Assembly (NCBI RefSeq): GCF_000424465.1
Contig: NZ_AUJY01000007.1
Span: 1 to 64,000 of the forward strand
From: Butyrivibrio hungatei NK4A153
Lineage (GTDB): Bacteria > Bacillota > Clostridia > Lachnospirales > Lachnospiraceae
DNA: 64,000 nucleotides
Direction of reading: 5' to 3'
A program made the position numbers and the translations under genes. How positions within the stretch are numbered: position 1 is the first letter of the stretch; every line of letters begins with the position of its first letter. This document shows positions 1-8,131 of this stretch, piece after piece. A model generated the notes under the pieces. It ran no database searches, was not told where the DNA came from, and was given only the letters and a program-made list of their open reading frames with translations.

Positions 1-177
1 TAAAATGAACCCCAAGAAGTGGACACAGCCAAAAAGCATTTTGGCAGGATTTCAAACAACAAATCCGACATGTGGACATAACATTGGCTGTATATTTACT
101 AAAAAATGTGATAATCCCAACATGTGGACACGGATGTAACTGTCTTTGCTGATATAATTAGCAAGGGAGGACTCTAT

Positions 178-621
178 ATGAATCCAAAAAAGAAACCATG
201 TTACACAAATGAACAAGTTGCAATTCTTGTTCAGAATCCTTATACACACACAGCTACCCCCTATAGGCTAACGTTCACTCTTGAGTTCAAGGAATATTTT
301 ATTGACCAGGTAACTAACCATGGTCTTACAACACCTAAGATTCTTAAGGCTGCTGGGTATGATCCCTCGATGTTCGCAAGGACTACCATTGATAACATAC
401 GCAGAAATATCCTTGCAGAGGCGACTTCTCCTGAAGGATTAAAACCACCTAGGGGATTGTCACAAGCTGAGCGCACCAAGGCCTATGCAAAGAAAAACCT
501 TGACGCCCAGAGGACTTCAACATCTATCAAAGAGATGCAGCAAAGAATCGTACATCTTGAACAGCAGGTTGAGTTTTTAAAAAAAATTCAAAATATATAT
601 CTTCATCCTCCGGGAAACTAG
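178..621 (+). CDS. IS3-family transposase OrfA (HTH protein)
   Basis: This is the DNA-binding half of the IS transposase. The start at 178 is preferred because GGGAGG lies at 165-170; an upstream ATG at 124 has no such site. The middle of the protein reads as a helix-turn-helix of the kind found in IS3 OrfA, and the C-terminal part (about residues 110-140) is a leucine-rich coiled coil expected to dimerise. Near its 3' end is a run of eight A residues (579-586), where OrfB opens in the -1 frame. In the family, OrfA alone acts as a repressor and the OrfAB fusion is the active transposase. Confidence 0.85.
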   Translation: MNPKKKPCYTNEQVAILVQNPYTHTATPYRLTFTLEFKEYFIDQVTNHGLTTPKILKAAGYDPSMFARTTIDNIRRNILAEATSPEGLKPPRGLSQAERTKAYAKKNLDAQRTSTSIKEMQQRIVHLEQQVEFLKKIQNIYLHPPGN

Positions 622-1574
622 TTCATCAGAAGGAATATATATTTAAAGCCATCCAAAGAGAAGTCAGCTCTAATGACAGTTGTCTGGATGTAAAGGAGCT
701 CTGCGAACTCGCAGGTGTATCGCGCTCCGGGTATTATCGCTACATATCAGAGGCTGCTTCACAACACCGTCTCCAGAGTGAAGCTAGGGATCTTCGGGAT
801 TTTGCTCTTATAAAACAAGCATATGACTTTAGAGGATACGCCAAAGGATATCGAAGCATATGCATGAGGCTTGTCAGAACGGGCACGCCCATGAATCACA
901 AGAAAGTCATCAGGATTATGCGAAAGTATGGCTTAAAATGTCCTATTCGAAAAGCGAATCCCTACAGGCGCATGGCAAAAGCACTCAAGACAAATGCTGT
1001 TGCTCCGAACCATGTACAACGTCAATTCAAGAGCCATGGACCACGACAGGTGCTGCTAACAGATATAACCTACATCAGATTAAATGACGCTTTCTGCTAT
1101 CTATCAGTGATTATTGATGCTTACACAATGCAAGTACTGGCTTTTCAGCTTAGTGAATCACTTGAAATAGACTTTGTTCTTGAAACAGTGCGTCAACTAA
1201 TGAGGAATCACTTATACTCATTGAATGCTACTACATTCATTCACAGTGACCAAGGCTGTCACTATACTAGCGTTAAGTTTAGAGATCTTATTACTAACAC
1301 AATCCTCACACAATCTATGTCCAGAAGAGGAAACTGCTGGGATAATGCTCCACAAGAGAGTTTCTTTGGACATATGAAGGATGAACTTAGCCCATATATA
1401 AAAACCTGGAAGACATTCGATGACGTCCAGAACAGAATAAATGACTGGATTAACTATTACAATAACGATAGGTACCAGGTGCAACTACAAGGGATGGCAC
1501 CAAATGAATACTATCATTATAAAGTAACCAATCAACTACCATCAGCATTGGCAATAAATACTGCCAAAAAATGA
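573..1574 (+). CDS. IS3-family transposase OrfB (DDE integrase core), made by -1 frameshift
   Basis: The frame is open from 573, just after a stop at 570-572, and overlaps OrfA by 49 nt. It has no good start codon in the overlap, so it is probably made as an OrfAB fusion by -1 slippage on the A8 run at 579-586. An internal ATG at 864 would remove the N-terminal region. DDE residues are visible in the contexts LLTDITYI, HSDQGCHYTS and DNAPQESFFGHMK, the normal rve layout. The reading frame is uninterrupted to the stop at 1574, six nt before the right terminal repeat. Confidence 0.88.
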   Translation, partial: VFKKNSKYISSSSGKLVHQKEYIFKAIQREVSSNDSCLDVKELCELAGVSRSGYYRYISEAASQHRLQSEARDLRDFALIKQAYDFRGYAKGYRSICMRLVRTGTPMNHKKVIRIMRKYGLKCPIRKANPYRRMAKALKTNAVAPNHVQRQFKSHGPRQVLLTDITYIRLNDAFCYLSVIIDAYTMQVLAFQLSESLEIDFVLETVRQLMRNHLYSLNATTFIHSDQGCHYTSVKFRDLITNTILTQSMSRRGNCWDNAPQESFFGHMKDELSPYIKTWKTFDDVQNRINDWINYYNNDRYQVQLQGMAPNEYYHYKVTNQLPSALAINTAKK

Positions 1575-1700
1575 AGCGTGTGTCCTTGACATGGGGTTCA
1601 CATTATCACTCCCGCACCGCACACAATCTCCTCAGTCTCTCTGTACAGTGCACCTTCTCTACCGCACAAACTCAACGTACATTTCTCTGTAGCTCATCAC

Positions 1701-2222
1701 TTACTCACATCTGCTAAGCGAAGCACCACCGCTATATGTGTCGGGGAATTCTTCTTCATTCCAGGTCTCATAGTATTCAAGTACATTCTCATCGCTTTCG
1801 GAAGTCTGATAAGTATACTTAACTCCTGTTGATGATGTCGCTTGTATTTTGCACTTTGCCCCCAGTAACAGCGCCTCTATCTTATCGACATGATCTACAA
1901 CAAACTCTTCATCTTTAAGATGCCCGTATTTTATCTCTGAATCCGTAAATTCCACATAGTACTCGGGTTGCATACTTCCATCGTCTTCGTATGACATAGA
2001 AGCCGTCTGCCATCTTCCCTCCAATTTTGATTTAGAATCATGTAAAGCTGATACCAAGTCCGCCGAATTATCATCTGCATCCGAAGAAATATAGTCAGAT
2101 GCCGGGCCATCATCGCCAATTACTTCCTCAAGTTCTTCAAAAACATCTTTGTTTTTTTGTCCGCAACTTACTGCTGACAATGCAAATGTTGTCAATAAAA
2201 GCATCAAAGGCAATCTTCTCAT
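1701..2222 (-). CDS. Predicted lipoprotein of unknown function
   Basis: A 173-residue protein with a signal peptide (RR, hydrophobic core, then LSAVSC) and a lipobox cysteine near residue 20, so it should be a membrane-anchored surface lipoprotein. An acidic, Asp/Ser-rich linker follows (about residues 25-60). The remainder (from about 65) holds a WQTASMSYEDDGS-type stretch and a strand-rich pattern resembling small lipocalin-like or DUF4969-type clostridial lipoproteins. I cannot name the family. It stands alone between the IS element and the SDR gene. Confidence 0.7.
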   Translation of the reverse strand: MRRLPLMLLLTTFALSAVSCGQKNKDVFEELEEVIGDDGPASDYISSDADDNSADLVSALHDSKSKLEGRWQTASMSYEDDGSMQPEYYVEFTDSEIKYGHLKDEEFVVDHVDKIEALLLGAKCKIQATSSTGVKYTYQTSESDENVLEYYETWNEEEFPDTYSGGASLSRCE

Positions 2223-2316
2223 AGAAATCCTCTTCCAATCTTATTATTTATGCGCTGAATCTGCATATGTTTTTATTGAATCACATAGCATATTATTTCT
2301 CAAAATAACTCTTACT

Positions 2317-2353
2317 AAAAATATGCATAGAAGCGCAAAACTTCTATGCATAT
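2317..2353 (-). terminator. Hairpin downstream of the SDR gene
   Basis: A perfect 13-bp stem (2321-2333 with 2341-2353) with a 7-nt loop. On the minus strand it is followed by TTTT, so it can end transcription of the SDR gene that stops at 2463. The distance of about 110 nt is long for a terminator. Confidence 0.5.
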
Positions 2354-2462
2354 AATTATACATCTTACTATTTTGGGTGAATATCAATTTTTTAAGCATT
2401 TCAGGTTCCCCAGTACAACCAAAAAACTCAATCTCAAATACTACCCAAAATTGAAACACTTT

Positions 2463-3242
2463 TCACATAGCTGTATATCCACCATCAACCGGAAGGATAA
2501 CTCCATTTACATATGTACTTGCAGGAGAAGAAAGGAAGATTGCAGCACTATCAAGCTCTCCTTCTTTTCCATATCGTTGCATAGGAATCATTGTACGTGC
2601 GTACTGTTGAAAAAACTCACTGTCCAAAGTTTCCTTTGTAAGCGGCGTTTCAAAATATCCCGGGCAGATTGCATTTACCGTAATGCCCTTATTTCCCCAC
2701 TCGGAAGCAAGTGCTCTTGTAAGATTGACTACACCGCCTTTTGCAGCATGATATGCTACCGCAGGAGCAATATTGTTTCCAACAAGTCCATACATGGAAG
2801 CAATATTAATAATTCTGCCATATGCAGCAGGAATCATTGCTTTCTTTGCAACCGCTCTTGCCATCTTAAAGCTTCCTGTAAGATCTATAGCCACTTCACC
2901 TTCAAATTGAGAGTCTTCAACATTCTCGGCAGCTGTAGCTCCCGATCCAGTACCGGCATTGTTTATAAGAATATCGATTCTTCCGAATTCCTTCATTACA
3001 GTATCAACTGCATCATTTACATTTTCTGTGCTTGTAATATCACATACAACGCCGATTGCCTTAACCTTATATTTCTCACTGATTTCTTTTGCAACTTCAT
3101 CAATAAGATTCTTGCGGCGGGCAACCGCTACAATATTGCACCCCTGTGATGCAAGCGCTTTCGCCATCTGTACTCCGAGTCCCGAAGAACAGCCTGTTAT
3201 AATCGCAACTCTCTCTGATAAATCAAAATAATTTTTTTCCAT
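2463..3242 (-). CDS. Short-chain dehydrogenase/reductase (gluconate 5-dehydrogenase-like)
   Basis: A classical SDR of 259 residues, the normal family length. Visible motifs are the dinucleotide site TGCSSGLG near residues 16-23, NNAG near residue 90, a catalytic Ser in NIASMYG and YHAAK (Tyr/Lys pair) near residue 163, and the PGYFETPLT segment after the active site. The overall pattern resembles IdnO/gluconate 5-dehydrogenase and 3-oxoacyl-ACP reductases; the substrate cannot be read from sequence. It appears monocistronic, with a large palindrome 60-110 bp upstream and a hairpin downstream. Confidence 0.85.
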   Translation of the reverse strand: MEKNYFDLSERVAIITGCSSGLGVQMAKALASQGCNIVAVARRKNLIDEVAKEISEKYKVKAIGVVCDITSTENVNDAVDTVMKEFGRIDILINNAGTGSGATAAENVEDSQFEGEVAIDLTGSFKMARAVAKKAMIPAAYGRIINIASMYGLVGNNIAPAVAYHAAKGGVVNLTRALASEWGNKGITVNAICPGYFETPLTKETLDSEFFQQYARTMIPMQRYGKEGELDSAAIFLSSPASTYVNGVILPVDGGYTAM

Positions 3243-3302
3243 GTTTTCTTCTGTATTATCCGATAATTAATGAAATAATGTCGGACATACTTTCCCTTTC
3301 CT

Positions 3303-3350
3303 AGTGCTGCTGTCATCAAATAACTCGACTTATTTGGTGACAGTAGCACT
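3303..3350. repeat. 48-bp palindrome upstream of the SDR gene
   Basis: Arms 3303-3323 and 3330-3350 pair over 21 bp with a 6-nt loop (CTCGAC). The two differences between arms become G-U pairs in plus-strand RNA but C/A mismatches in minus-strand RNA. No T-run follows on either strand. It could be a terminator for the small Cys-rich gene, an operator of the SDR gene or a mobile palindrome; the sequence does not decide. Confidence 0.6.
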
Positions 3351-3415
3351 AATATTGTGTTATATTAAGGGCTTATGTAAGCTACCGTAATATCAAAAAC
3401 ATAACCATTTATTCC

Positions 3416-3772
3416 TTATTTCTCTGTTATTGTATATCCCAAAGCTTCTATATCTTTGGTAAAAGAGCTGTCGTCAACTTCCCTGTCGTAGCTGACAATC
3501 GCCTCTTTCCTTCGCAGATTGACTTTGGCTGAAACGCCGTCAATTCTGTTTATTGCGCGCTTAACTCGGTTTACACAGTTTTCACAGTGCATTCCTTCTA
3601 TTTCAAACACTTTAGTCTTTATAACAGGACCGGCTAGCTCTTTGTCAGGTTCTTTCACTGTCGAGCCGCCACCTCCGCAGCAACTTCCTTCACCCTTAAA
3701 GTGTTTAATCGCTCCGCTAAAAGCCGCGAACAAAATTATTGCCAAAATCGCTGCTATTATAATATTTGACAT
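3416..3772 (-). CDS. FeoB-associated-type Cys-rich membrane protein fused to an HMA domain
   Basis: The start at 3772 has GAGGTG six bases upstream; the GTG at 3781 would add three residues but lies inside that site. The protein (118 aa) has one N-terminal membrane helix, then a short linker with a CC-GGGG motif as in the small FeoB-associated Cys-rich proteins of Firmicutes. After this comes a complete heavy-metal-associated domain with GMHCENC (CxxC). It probably presents a metal ion, copper by HMA precedent or iron by FeoB-associated precedent, at the inner face of the membrane. It is 4.4 kb from feoB, not in the same operon. Confidence 0.8.
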   Translation of the reverse strand: MSNIIIAAILAIILFAAFSGAIKHFKGEGSCCGGGGSTVKEPDKELAGPVIKTKVFEIEGMHCENCVNRVKRAINRIDGVSAKVNLRRKEAIVSYDREVDDSSFTKDIEALGYTITEK

Positions 3773-3943
3773 AATCGGCACCTCACATATATGACATTCT
3801 ATATTCGTAACCGCTTATCCCCAAACATGCCCCCACTACATTTATTCATTTAGACCTTATTCCCGATTCTTTTTTTGGAAGTAAACGTTATCCAAGCCTT
3901 CATCACTTCTTTACTATAACCTCATTTAAATCATTTTCCTTTA

Positions 3944-4603
3944 TCACTTCTTCGCGATAACCGTTATCCACGGCTTGTTTCCATGATGATCCGCAACAAC
4001 ATTCTTAAATCCGGCTCCTTTAAGCGCACTCTTGATATCATCGATTGTATGACATTTCATGCCTTCAACAATCTTCTCAAATCCAAGGCTTGCCTTGTCC
4101 ATTCCGTCAGATTCATTTACGATCATGAATGTTCCACCGGGCTTAAGCGCCTTATTCACTTCACCAAAACATCTCTCAAGTCCCGGCCAGAAATAAATGG
4201 TCTCAAAAGCCGTAGCAAGATCAAACTGCTCATTCATATTAAGCTCGGCAACATTTCCCTGCTGCACCTTACATCTTCCACTCGCTATCATATCCGCGTT
4301 AAATGCCTTGGCCTTCTCAACGGATAACTCGGAATAATCAATAGCCGTAAGCTTGGAAGAAGGATATTTCTTCATAAGCGCAGATGCATTTCTTCCGCCT
4401 CCGCACCCAACTTCCAAAATTTCATCCGGCGCAATTGTCTGAAGATGTGACATTCCCCAGTCAGCCATCTTCGCATGTCCGCCGTTCATAGTATCAATCA
4501 TCATCTTTCCCAGAAAACCTTCCGGTTTACTCACCTGATTTACATACTTTTTGAATAATCCCATATTTTTTTCATCCTCATCTTTTTTATCCGGCAAGCT
4601 CAA
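3944..4603 (-). CDS. Class I SAM-dependent methyltransferase
   Basis: A 219-residue protein with the Rossmann SAM site ILEVGCGGGRN (about residues 62-72), an acidic residue after the second strand (AIDYS), and later motifs QFDLATAF and LKPGGTFMIVNE. The pattern fits the Methyltransf_11/25 family; the acceptor cannot be predicted. The gene is flanked by a 76-bp palindrome just upstream of its start, and just downstream of its stop by an imperfect copy of its own 3' end. Confidence 0.8.
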   Translation of the reverse strand: MSLPDKKDEDEKNMGLFKKYVNQVSKPEGFLGKMMIDTMNGGHAKMADWGMSHLQTIAPDEILEVGCGGGRNASALMKKYPSSKLTAIDYSELSVEKAKAFNADMIASGRCKVQQGNVAELNMNEQFDLATAFETIYFWPGLERCFGEVNKALKPGGTFMIVNESDGMDKASLGFEKIVEGMKCHTIDDIKSALKGAGFKNVVADHHGNKPWITVIAKK

Positions 4604-4606
4604 ACC

Positions 4607-4682
4607 CTAGTACATCATTTTCTAATTAACTATACATTTTTACTTGCTAAAAAGTGTATGTAATTAGAAAACGATGTACTAG
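4607..4682. repeat. 76-bp palindromic element (MITE-like or strong hairpin)
   Basis: The outer arms 4607-4628 and 4661-4682 match as inverted repeats with one difference in 22, and inner segments continue the pairing to a small loop. Both ends read CTAG. The single difference becomes a G-U pair in minus-strand RNA, so minus-strand transcripts of the ABC operon can fold it fully. It may therefore act as that operon's terminator although no clear T-run follows. Size and ends would also suit a miniature palindromic element. Confidence 0.65.
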
Positions 4683-4729
4683 CCAAGTCAACTTGCATAG
4701 TTCACATCGAATAATTTAACCAAAATCTG

Positions 4730-7051
4730 TCACTCAACATTCTTAAGTGCTTCACTCATCGGAATCTTACCTATCTTCCTGTACTCAATAACGGCAACAA
4801 CCGCATAAGTAATTATTCCCATGAGGAACATCTTTACATAAACCGACGGATCAAGCCAGATAACCATCCATCCGCTCATCATCTGCTTTAACATAACTCT
4901 GAATATTCCTACCATGACATAAGACAATATCGGGTACGAAATAAGGAGCGAAGCCACAACCACAAGCGCCGTGGGGACTATATACAACGCCGCAACCTCT
5001 TTTCCCGTGTACCCCAGAATCTTAGCCATAGATATCGACTGCACATTCCTTTCGATGATGAGTTTGGACAAAAGATATATCAGCACAATAAACATGACCA
5101 CCGAGAACCCGTCTATCATGTACATGAGATTCCCCATCGAAATCATAAGCTGCCTCGACACTCTTGTAAGCGACTCTTCATCTACGACAGTACCAATGTA
5201 CTTATCTTCAATATCAGTAATCTCCGTATCGGAGAAATATCCCGAGAACATATCTTCCGAAAGTCCCATTATGTCATTTAGATGTTTTTTGCTCATAAAG
5301 ACAGCAATTCCGCCGTCGTAGTCATATATTCCCGTTACATTAAAGCCGTAATACTTATCTTCGTAAGGCTCTTTAAGCGTTATCACATCGCCTTCTTTAA
5401 GCCCGTACTTATCTGCATACGCCGATGAAATAAGAACCGTCTTATCATCAAAGTCAGCGTGAATAAACTTACTGTTCTCTTTTATCCCGTACAGACTTAC
5501 ATCTTCAACTCTGCTTCCGCCTTCACCCGTTGTCTTAAGCCCGTAAGCAGAGAATTTCTCCGCCGTCGGATTATTTGTACTTATCTTGTTCAGTAAAAAG
5601 ACATATGAAAAAGCCGTCGACAATTCATCTTCGTCATCTATCGCCCCTGCCGGAATCTGAAGCATATATGTGTGCTTTGCAAGCATATTCTCTGTCACAA
5701 TCCCCTGAAAATGCACAAGAAGCGGCGGAAGCATCATTCCGAAAAAGAGAAGCAGATTGGCAAACAAAAGCCCCATAAAAAGAATTATATAACTGCTCTT
5801 ATTCTGAATAAGAATTCTTATACGGAAACGGTCAAAAAACCTTATCTTTTTATTCAAAGCAATCGCAGCCCGTGGCTTCTTCCCGCTAAGGTCGCGCTTG
5901 ATAAGCTTTAAAGGACTTAAGCTCAGTTTTTTCCTAAGGATAAAGTAAGTAATAAAGATCATTATCACTATAGGAATTGCCGTGGTCTTCCAAAAAGCCT
6001 CCGCACTCCAGATTGTCACATATGTAGGAAGTGAATAGCTTCCGTAATACATAGCAACGCATACGTTCTTAAAACATGTATATCCCAGAATATTTCCGAT
6101 GACCGCCGCGATAACGGTTACAATAAGCGGCATTGACATATAATGTCTTATAAGCTCATTTATCGTATATCCTGACGCCCTGAGCGTACCTATTACAGTA
6201 GCTTCTTTATGTATAGTGTTATTGATCGTAACTCCGAATACAAAAGCAATAATGATGATTATTATGTACAAAAGAACTTCCATCATTGCCTTGTCGCCGA
6301 CGATATCTTCTCCCGTGAACGTAATCGACTGATTAAGATATCCCGGAACAAAATTCTCGAGGGAAACAATATTAGCCAGAACGTCCATCAGATCGTCAGA
6401 AACTTTTTTCTCTTCTTCGTCAGTCTGTGGTTTATCGTCATACAGCCAAGCATAGTTATAACGAATCTTACCCTCATCGTATTTTGCAAACTGCTTATCC
6501 GATACGACTGAAACACCAAATGCAGATGCGTCAAACATCATGTCGTTATTGCTGTAAAAAAGTGCGCTGTAGTCAGACAATGCCACGAGACCTACAATCT
6601 CATAGCTCTCACTTCCCGAAACCAGTTTGTCTCCGACACTCAGCCCGTTATTATCTGCATACATCCTGTCTATCGCAATCTCATAAAGGTCATCCGGAAG
6701 TCTTCCCTCCATCACGCATACCTTATCTATCTGTTCCCTGTTTGCAAATATTCTAAGTTTTGTGTTGTTATCAAATTCTTTTTCTATATAGAAGTTTTCA
6801 AATATGGAAACTCCTTTTTTCTCAATCCGCTCTTTTTGCGCGGCGGTTATTTTCTCTTCTGTTCTGAAGTTCCCATCTTCTATGTTATATTTTTCAAAGC
6901 TCTCATTATAAGCTTTGATCATGCTCTCACCGGCAACAAGAAAACCCGAAACAAAGCCTATTGAAAAAACAAGCAGAATGAAAATAACAATGTATTTTCC
7001 AATATCGCCTGTAAGTTCTCTGATAAGTCTTTTGTTAAGCGGTTTCTTCAT
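4730..7051 (-). CDS. ABC transporter permease, FtsX/MacB superfamily
   Basis: A protein of about 773 residues with one membrane helix near the N-terminus, a long extracytoplasmic domain, three helices, a short helix plus loop, a second extracytoplasmic domain and a final group of three helices. This two-FtsX-domain layout is typical of Firmicute lipoprotein/peptide export or sensing permeases. I start it at 7051, one base after the stop of the ATPase gene, rather than at 7090, which would overlap that gene. It forms a transporter with the ATPase just upstream. The substrate is unknown; the operon begins with a mini-Fur gene and an operator of the putative iron regulon. Confidence 0.85.
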   Translation of the reverse strand: MKKPLNKRLIRELTGDIGKYIVIFILLVFSIGFVSGFLVAGESMIKAYNESFEKYNIEDGNFRTEEKITAAQKERIEKKGVSIFENFYIEKEFDNNTKLRIFANREQIDKVCVMEGRLPDDLYEIAIDRMYADNNGLSVGDKLVSGSESYEIVGLVALSDYSALFYSNNDMMFDASAFGVSVVSDKQFAKYDEGKIRYNYAWLYDDKPQTDEEEKKVSDDLMDVLANIVSLENFVPGYLNQSITFTGEDIVGDKAMMEVLLYIIIIIIAFVFGVTINNTIHKEATVIGTLRASGYTINELIRHYMSMPLIVTVIAAVIGNILGYTCFKNVCVAMYYGSYSLPTYVTIWSAEAFWKTTAIPIVIMIFITYFILRKKLSLSPLKLIKRDLSGKKPRAAIALNKKIRFFDRFRIRILIQNKSSYIILFMGLLFANLLLFFGMMLPPLLVHFQGIVTENMLAKHTYMLQIPAGAIDDEDELSTAFSYVFLLNKISTNNPTAEKFSAYGLKTTGEGGSRVEDVSLYGIKENSKFIHADFDDKTVLISSAYADKYGLKEGDVITLKEPYEDKYYGFNVTGIYDYDGGIAVFMSKKHLNDIMGLSEDMFSGYFSDTEITDIEDKYIGTVVDEESLTRVSRQLMISMGNLMYMIDGFSVVMFIVLIYLLSKLIIERNVQSISMAKILGYTGKEVAALYIVPTALVVVASLLISYPILSYVMVGIFRVMLKQMMSGWMVIWLDPSVYVKMFLMGIITYAVVAVIEYRKIGKIPMSEALKNVE

Positions 7052-7052
7052 C

Positions 7053-7751
7053 TTACCAGTCAAGTTCTTCCGCTGTTTGTTTCGTTTCATTTCTGTAACT
7101 CTTTCTTATAACGCCGTCTCTTAATTTCACTACAAAATCTGCCATATTTTTTATGGCATCATTGTGAGTGACCATGATGACCGTATTTCCATATTCCTTA
7201 TTAACTCTTTCGATAAGTGCAAGAATCTCTTTGGAAGTGTTGTAATCGAGGGCTCCTGTTGGTTCGTCGCACAAAAGAATATCCGGATTCTTTACGATTG
7301 CTCTTCCTATCGAGCATCTTTGCTGCTGTCCTCCCGACAACTGACTCGGTATTTTATTCTGATGTTCCTTTAGACCAAGTACCTCTATAATCTCATCGAT
7401 ATCAAGCGGATTCTTGGAAAGATATGCCCCCACCTCTATATTTTCTCTCACTGTGAGGTTTGGGATAAGATTGTACATCTGAAAAATATACCCAAGGTGC
7501 TCTCTTCTGTATGAAGTAAGTGCCTTCTCATCCATATCCGCCATACTCTTTTCTCTGATAATTATCTTGCCTGAATCGGCGGTATCAATCCCTCCGATTA
7601 TATTAAGGAGAGTGGACTTTCCGGAACCTGACGGGCCAAGAAGTACCACAAACTCCCCTTTTTCAATGCCAAGGCTAATATCCTTAAGTACTTCAATACG
7701 GCTTCCACCCTCGCCATACGATTTTTTGATGTTCTGTAATTCTAATTGCAT
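7053..7751 (-). CDS. ABC transporter ATP-binding protein (MacB/LolD type)
   Basis: A 232-residue ATPase with Walker A GPSGSGKST (about residue 39), Q-loop FQMYNLIPNLT, signature LSGGQQQR, Walker B ILLCDEPTGALD and H-loop VTHN. The EPTGALD form marks the MacB/LolD/SalX subgroup, which pairs with FtsX-type permeases such as the gene one base downstream. It follows the mini-Fur gene by 30 bp, so the three genes are probably one operon. Confidence 0.93.
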   Translation of the reverse strand: MQLELQNIKKSYGEGGSRIEVLKDISLGIEKGEFVVLLGPSGSGKSTLLNIIGGIDTADSGKIIIREKSMADMDEKALTSYRREHLGYIFQMYNLIPNLTVRENIEVGAYLSKNPLDIDEIIEVLGLKEHQNKIPSQLSGGQQQRCSIGRAIVKNPDILLCDEPTGALDYNTSKEILALIERVNKEYGNTVIMVTHNDAIKNMADFVVKLRDGVIRKSYRNETKQTAEELDW

Positions 7752-7781
7752 AATAATTCCTTGTTCTATGGAATGGTGCCG

Positions 7782-8015
7782 TCAATTATGTTTGATCATG
7801 TCTATTCTCTCAACAGCCCCAATGTCCTCCAATTCTTTTATCATACGATAAACAGTTGCTGTCCCTATTGATTCGTCTCTATTCTTGACAATACAGCATA
7901 TTGTCTTGCATGAAACACCATCATTCTCAGCAATAACCTTAGCCACAATTTTTCTCTGTTTAGTTATTCGCATTCCGTTGTTTCGTAGCATCATGATTAT
8001 CTGTTCATCATTCAT
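7782..8015 (-). CDS. Mini-Fur: DNA-binding domain of a Fur-family regulator only
   Basis: A 77-residue protein matching the N-terminal winged helix of Fur/PerR regulators: GMRITKQRKIV, then TATVYRMIKELEDIGAVERI (recognition helix and wing). It stops where the dimerisation and metal-binding domain should begin; there are no HxH or CxxC metal sites. It has its own ribosome site (GGAGA) and the ABC ATPase starts 30 bp later, so there is no room for a lost C-terminal half. It may be a naturally short regulator or a stable remnant. An operator palindrome lies 57 bp upstream. Confidence 0.75.
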   Translation of the reverse strand: MNDEQIIMMLRNNGMRITKQRKIVAKVIAENDGVSCKTICCIVKNRDESIGTATVYRMIKELEDIGAVERIDMIKHN

Positions 8016-8071
8016 AATCTCGTCTCCAATTCAAAAAGCCATCATACTGTTCCGTCTGTTATATATCGTAT

Positions 8072-8087
8072 GTTAGCTTAAGCTAAC
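8072..8087. promoter_or_regulatory. GTTAG-N6-CTAAC operator, mini-Fur/ABC operon
   Basis: GTTAGCTTAAGCTAAC, a perfect 16-bp palindrome 57 bp upstream of the mini-Fur start. It lies between the feoB terminator hairpin and the gene, so this operon has its own control. Confidence 0.75.
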
Positions 8088-8100
8088 CCTTTGTTATTAA

Positions 8101-8125
8101 GTAAGCCCGCATTAAACGGGCTTAC
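8101..8125 (-). terminator. Hairpin after feoB
   Basis: A 9-bp GC-rich stem (8101-8109 with 8117-8125) and 7-nt loop, six bases past the feoB stop. Only a short TTAATAA follows on the minus strand, so it may be a weak terminator or a 3'-end stabiliser. Confidence 0.55.
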
Positions 8126-8131
8126 AAATTA

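Larger units (their letters stand above)
6..1600 (+). mobile_element. IS3-family insertion sequence, complete
   Basis: Two overlapping reading frames (OrfA with an HTH, OrfB with a DDE integrase core) lie between imperfect 21-bp terminal inverted repeats at 6-26 and 1580-1600. The outer nine bases (TGAACCCCA) and inner six (GGACAC) match, and the ends are TG...CA as in the IS3 family. The 11-mer ACATGTGGACA is repeated at 68-78 and 120-130, and its core also occurs in the left terminal repeat, so these may be transposase contacts. The flanks (AAA before, CAT after) do not form a target duplication. The element looks intact and able to move. Confidence 0.9.

Noticed and set aside
1..1604. Target-site duplication of the IS3 element
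   Set aside because: The bases before 6 (TAAAA) and after 1600 (CATT) do not match, so no duplication can be claimed.
2346..3149. Long plus-strand ORF (267 codons) opposite the SDR gene
   Set aside because: It is antisense to a clear SDR enzyme, has biased low-complexity composition (many Cys, Ser, Ile) and no ribosome site. It is a shadow frame.
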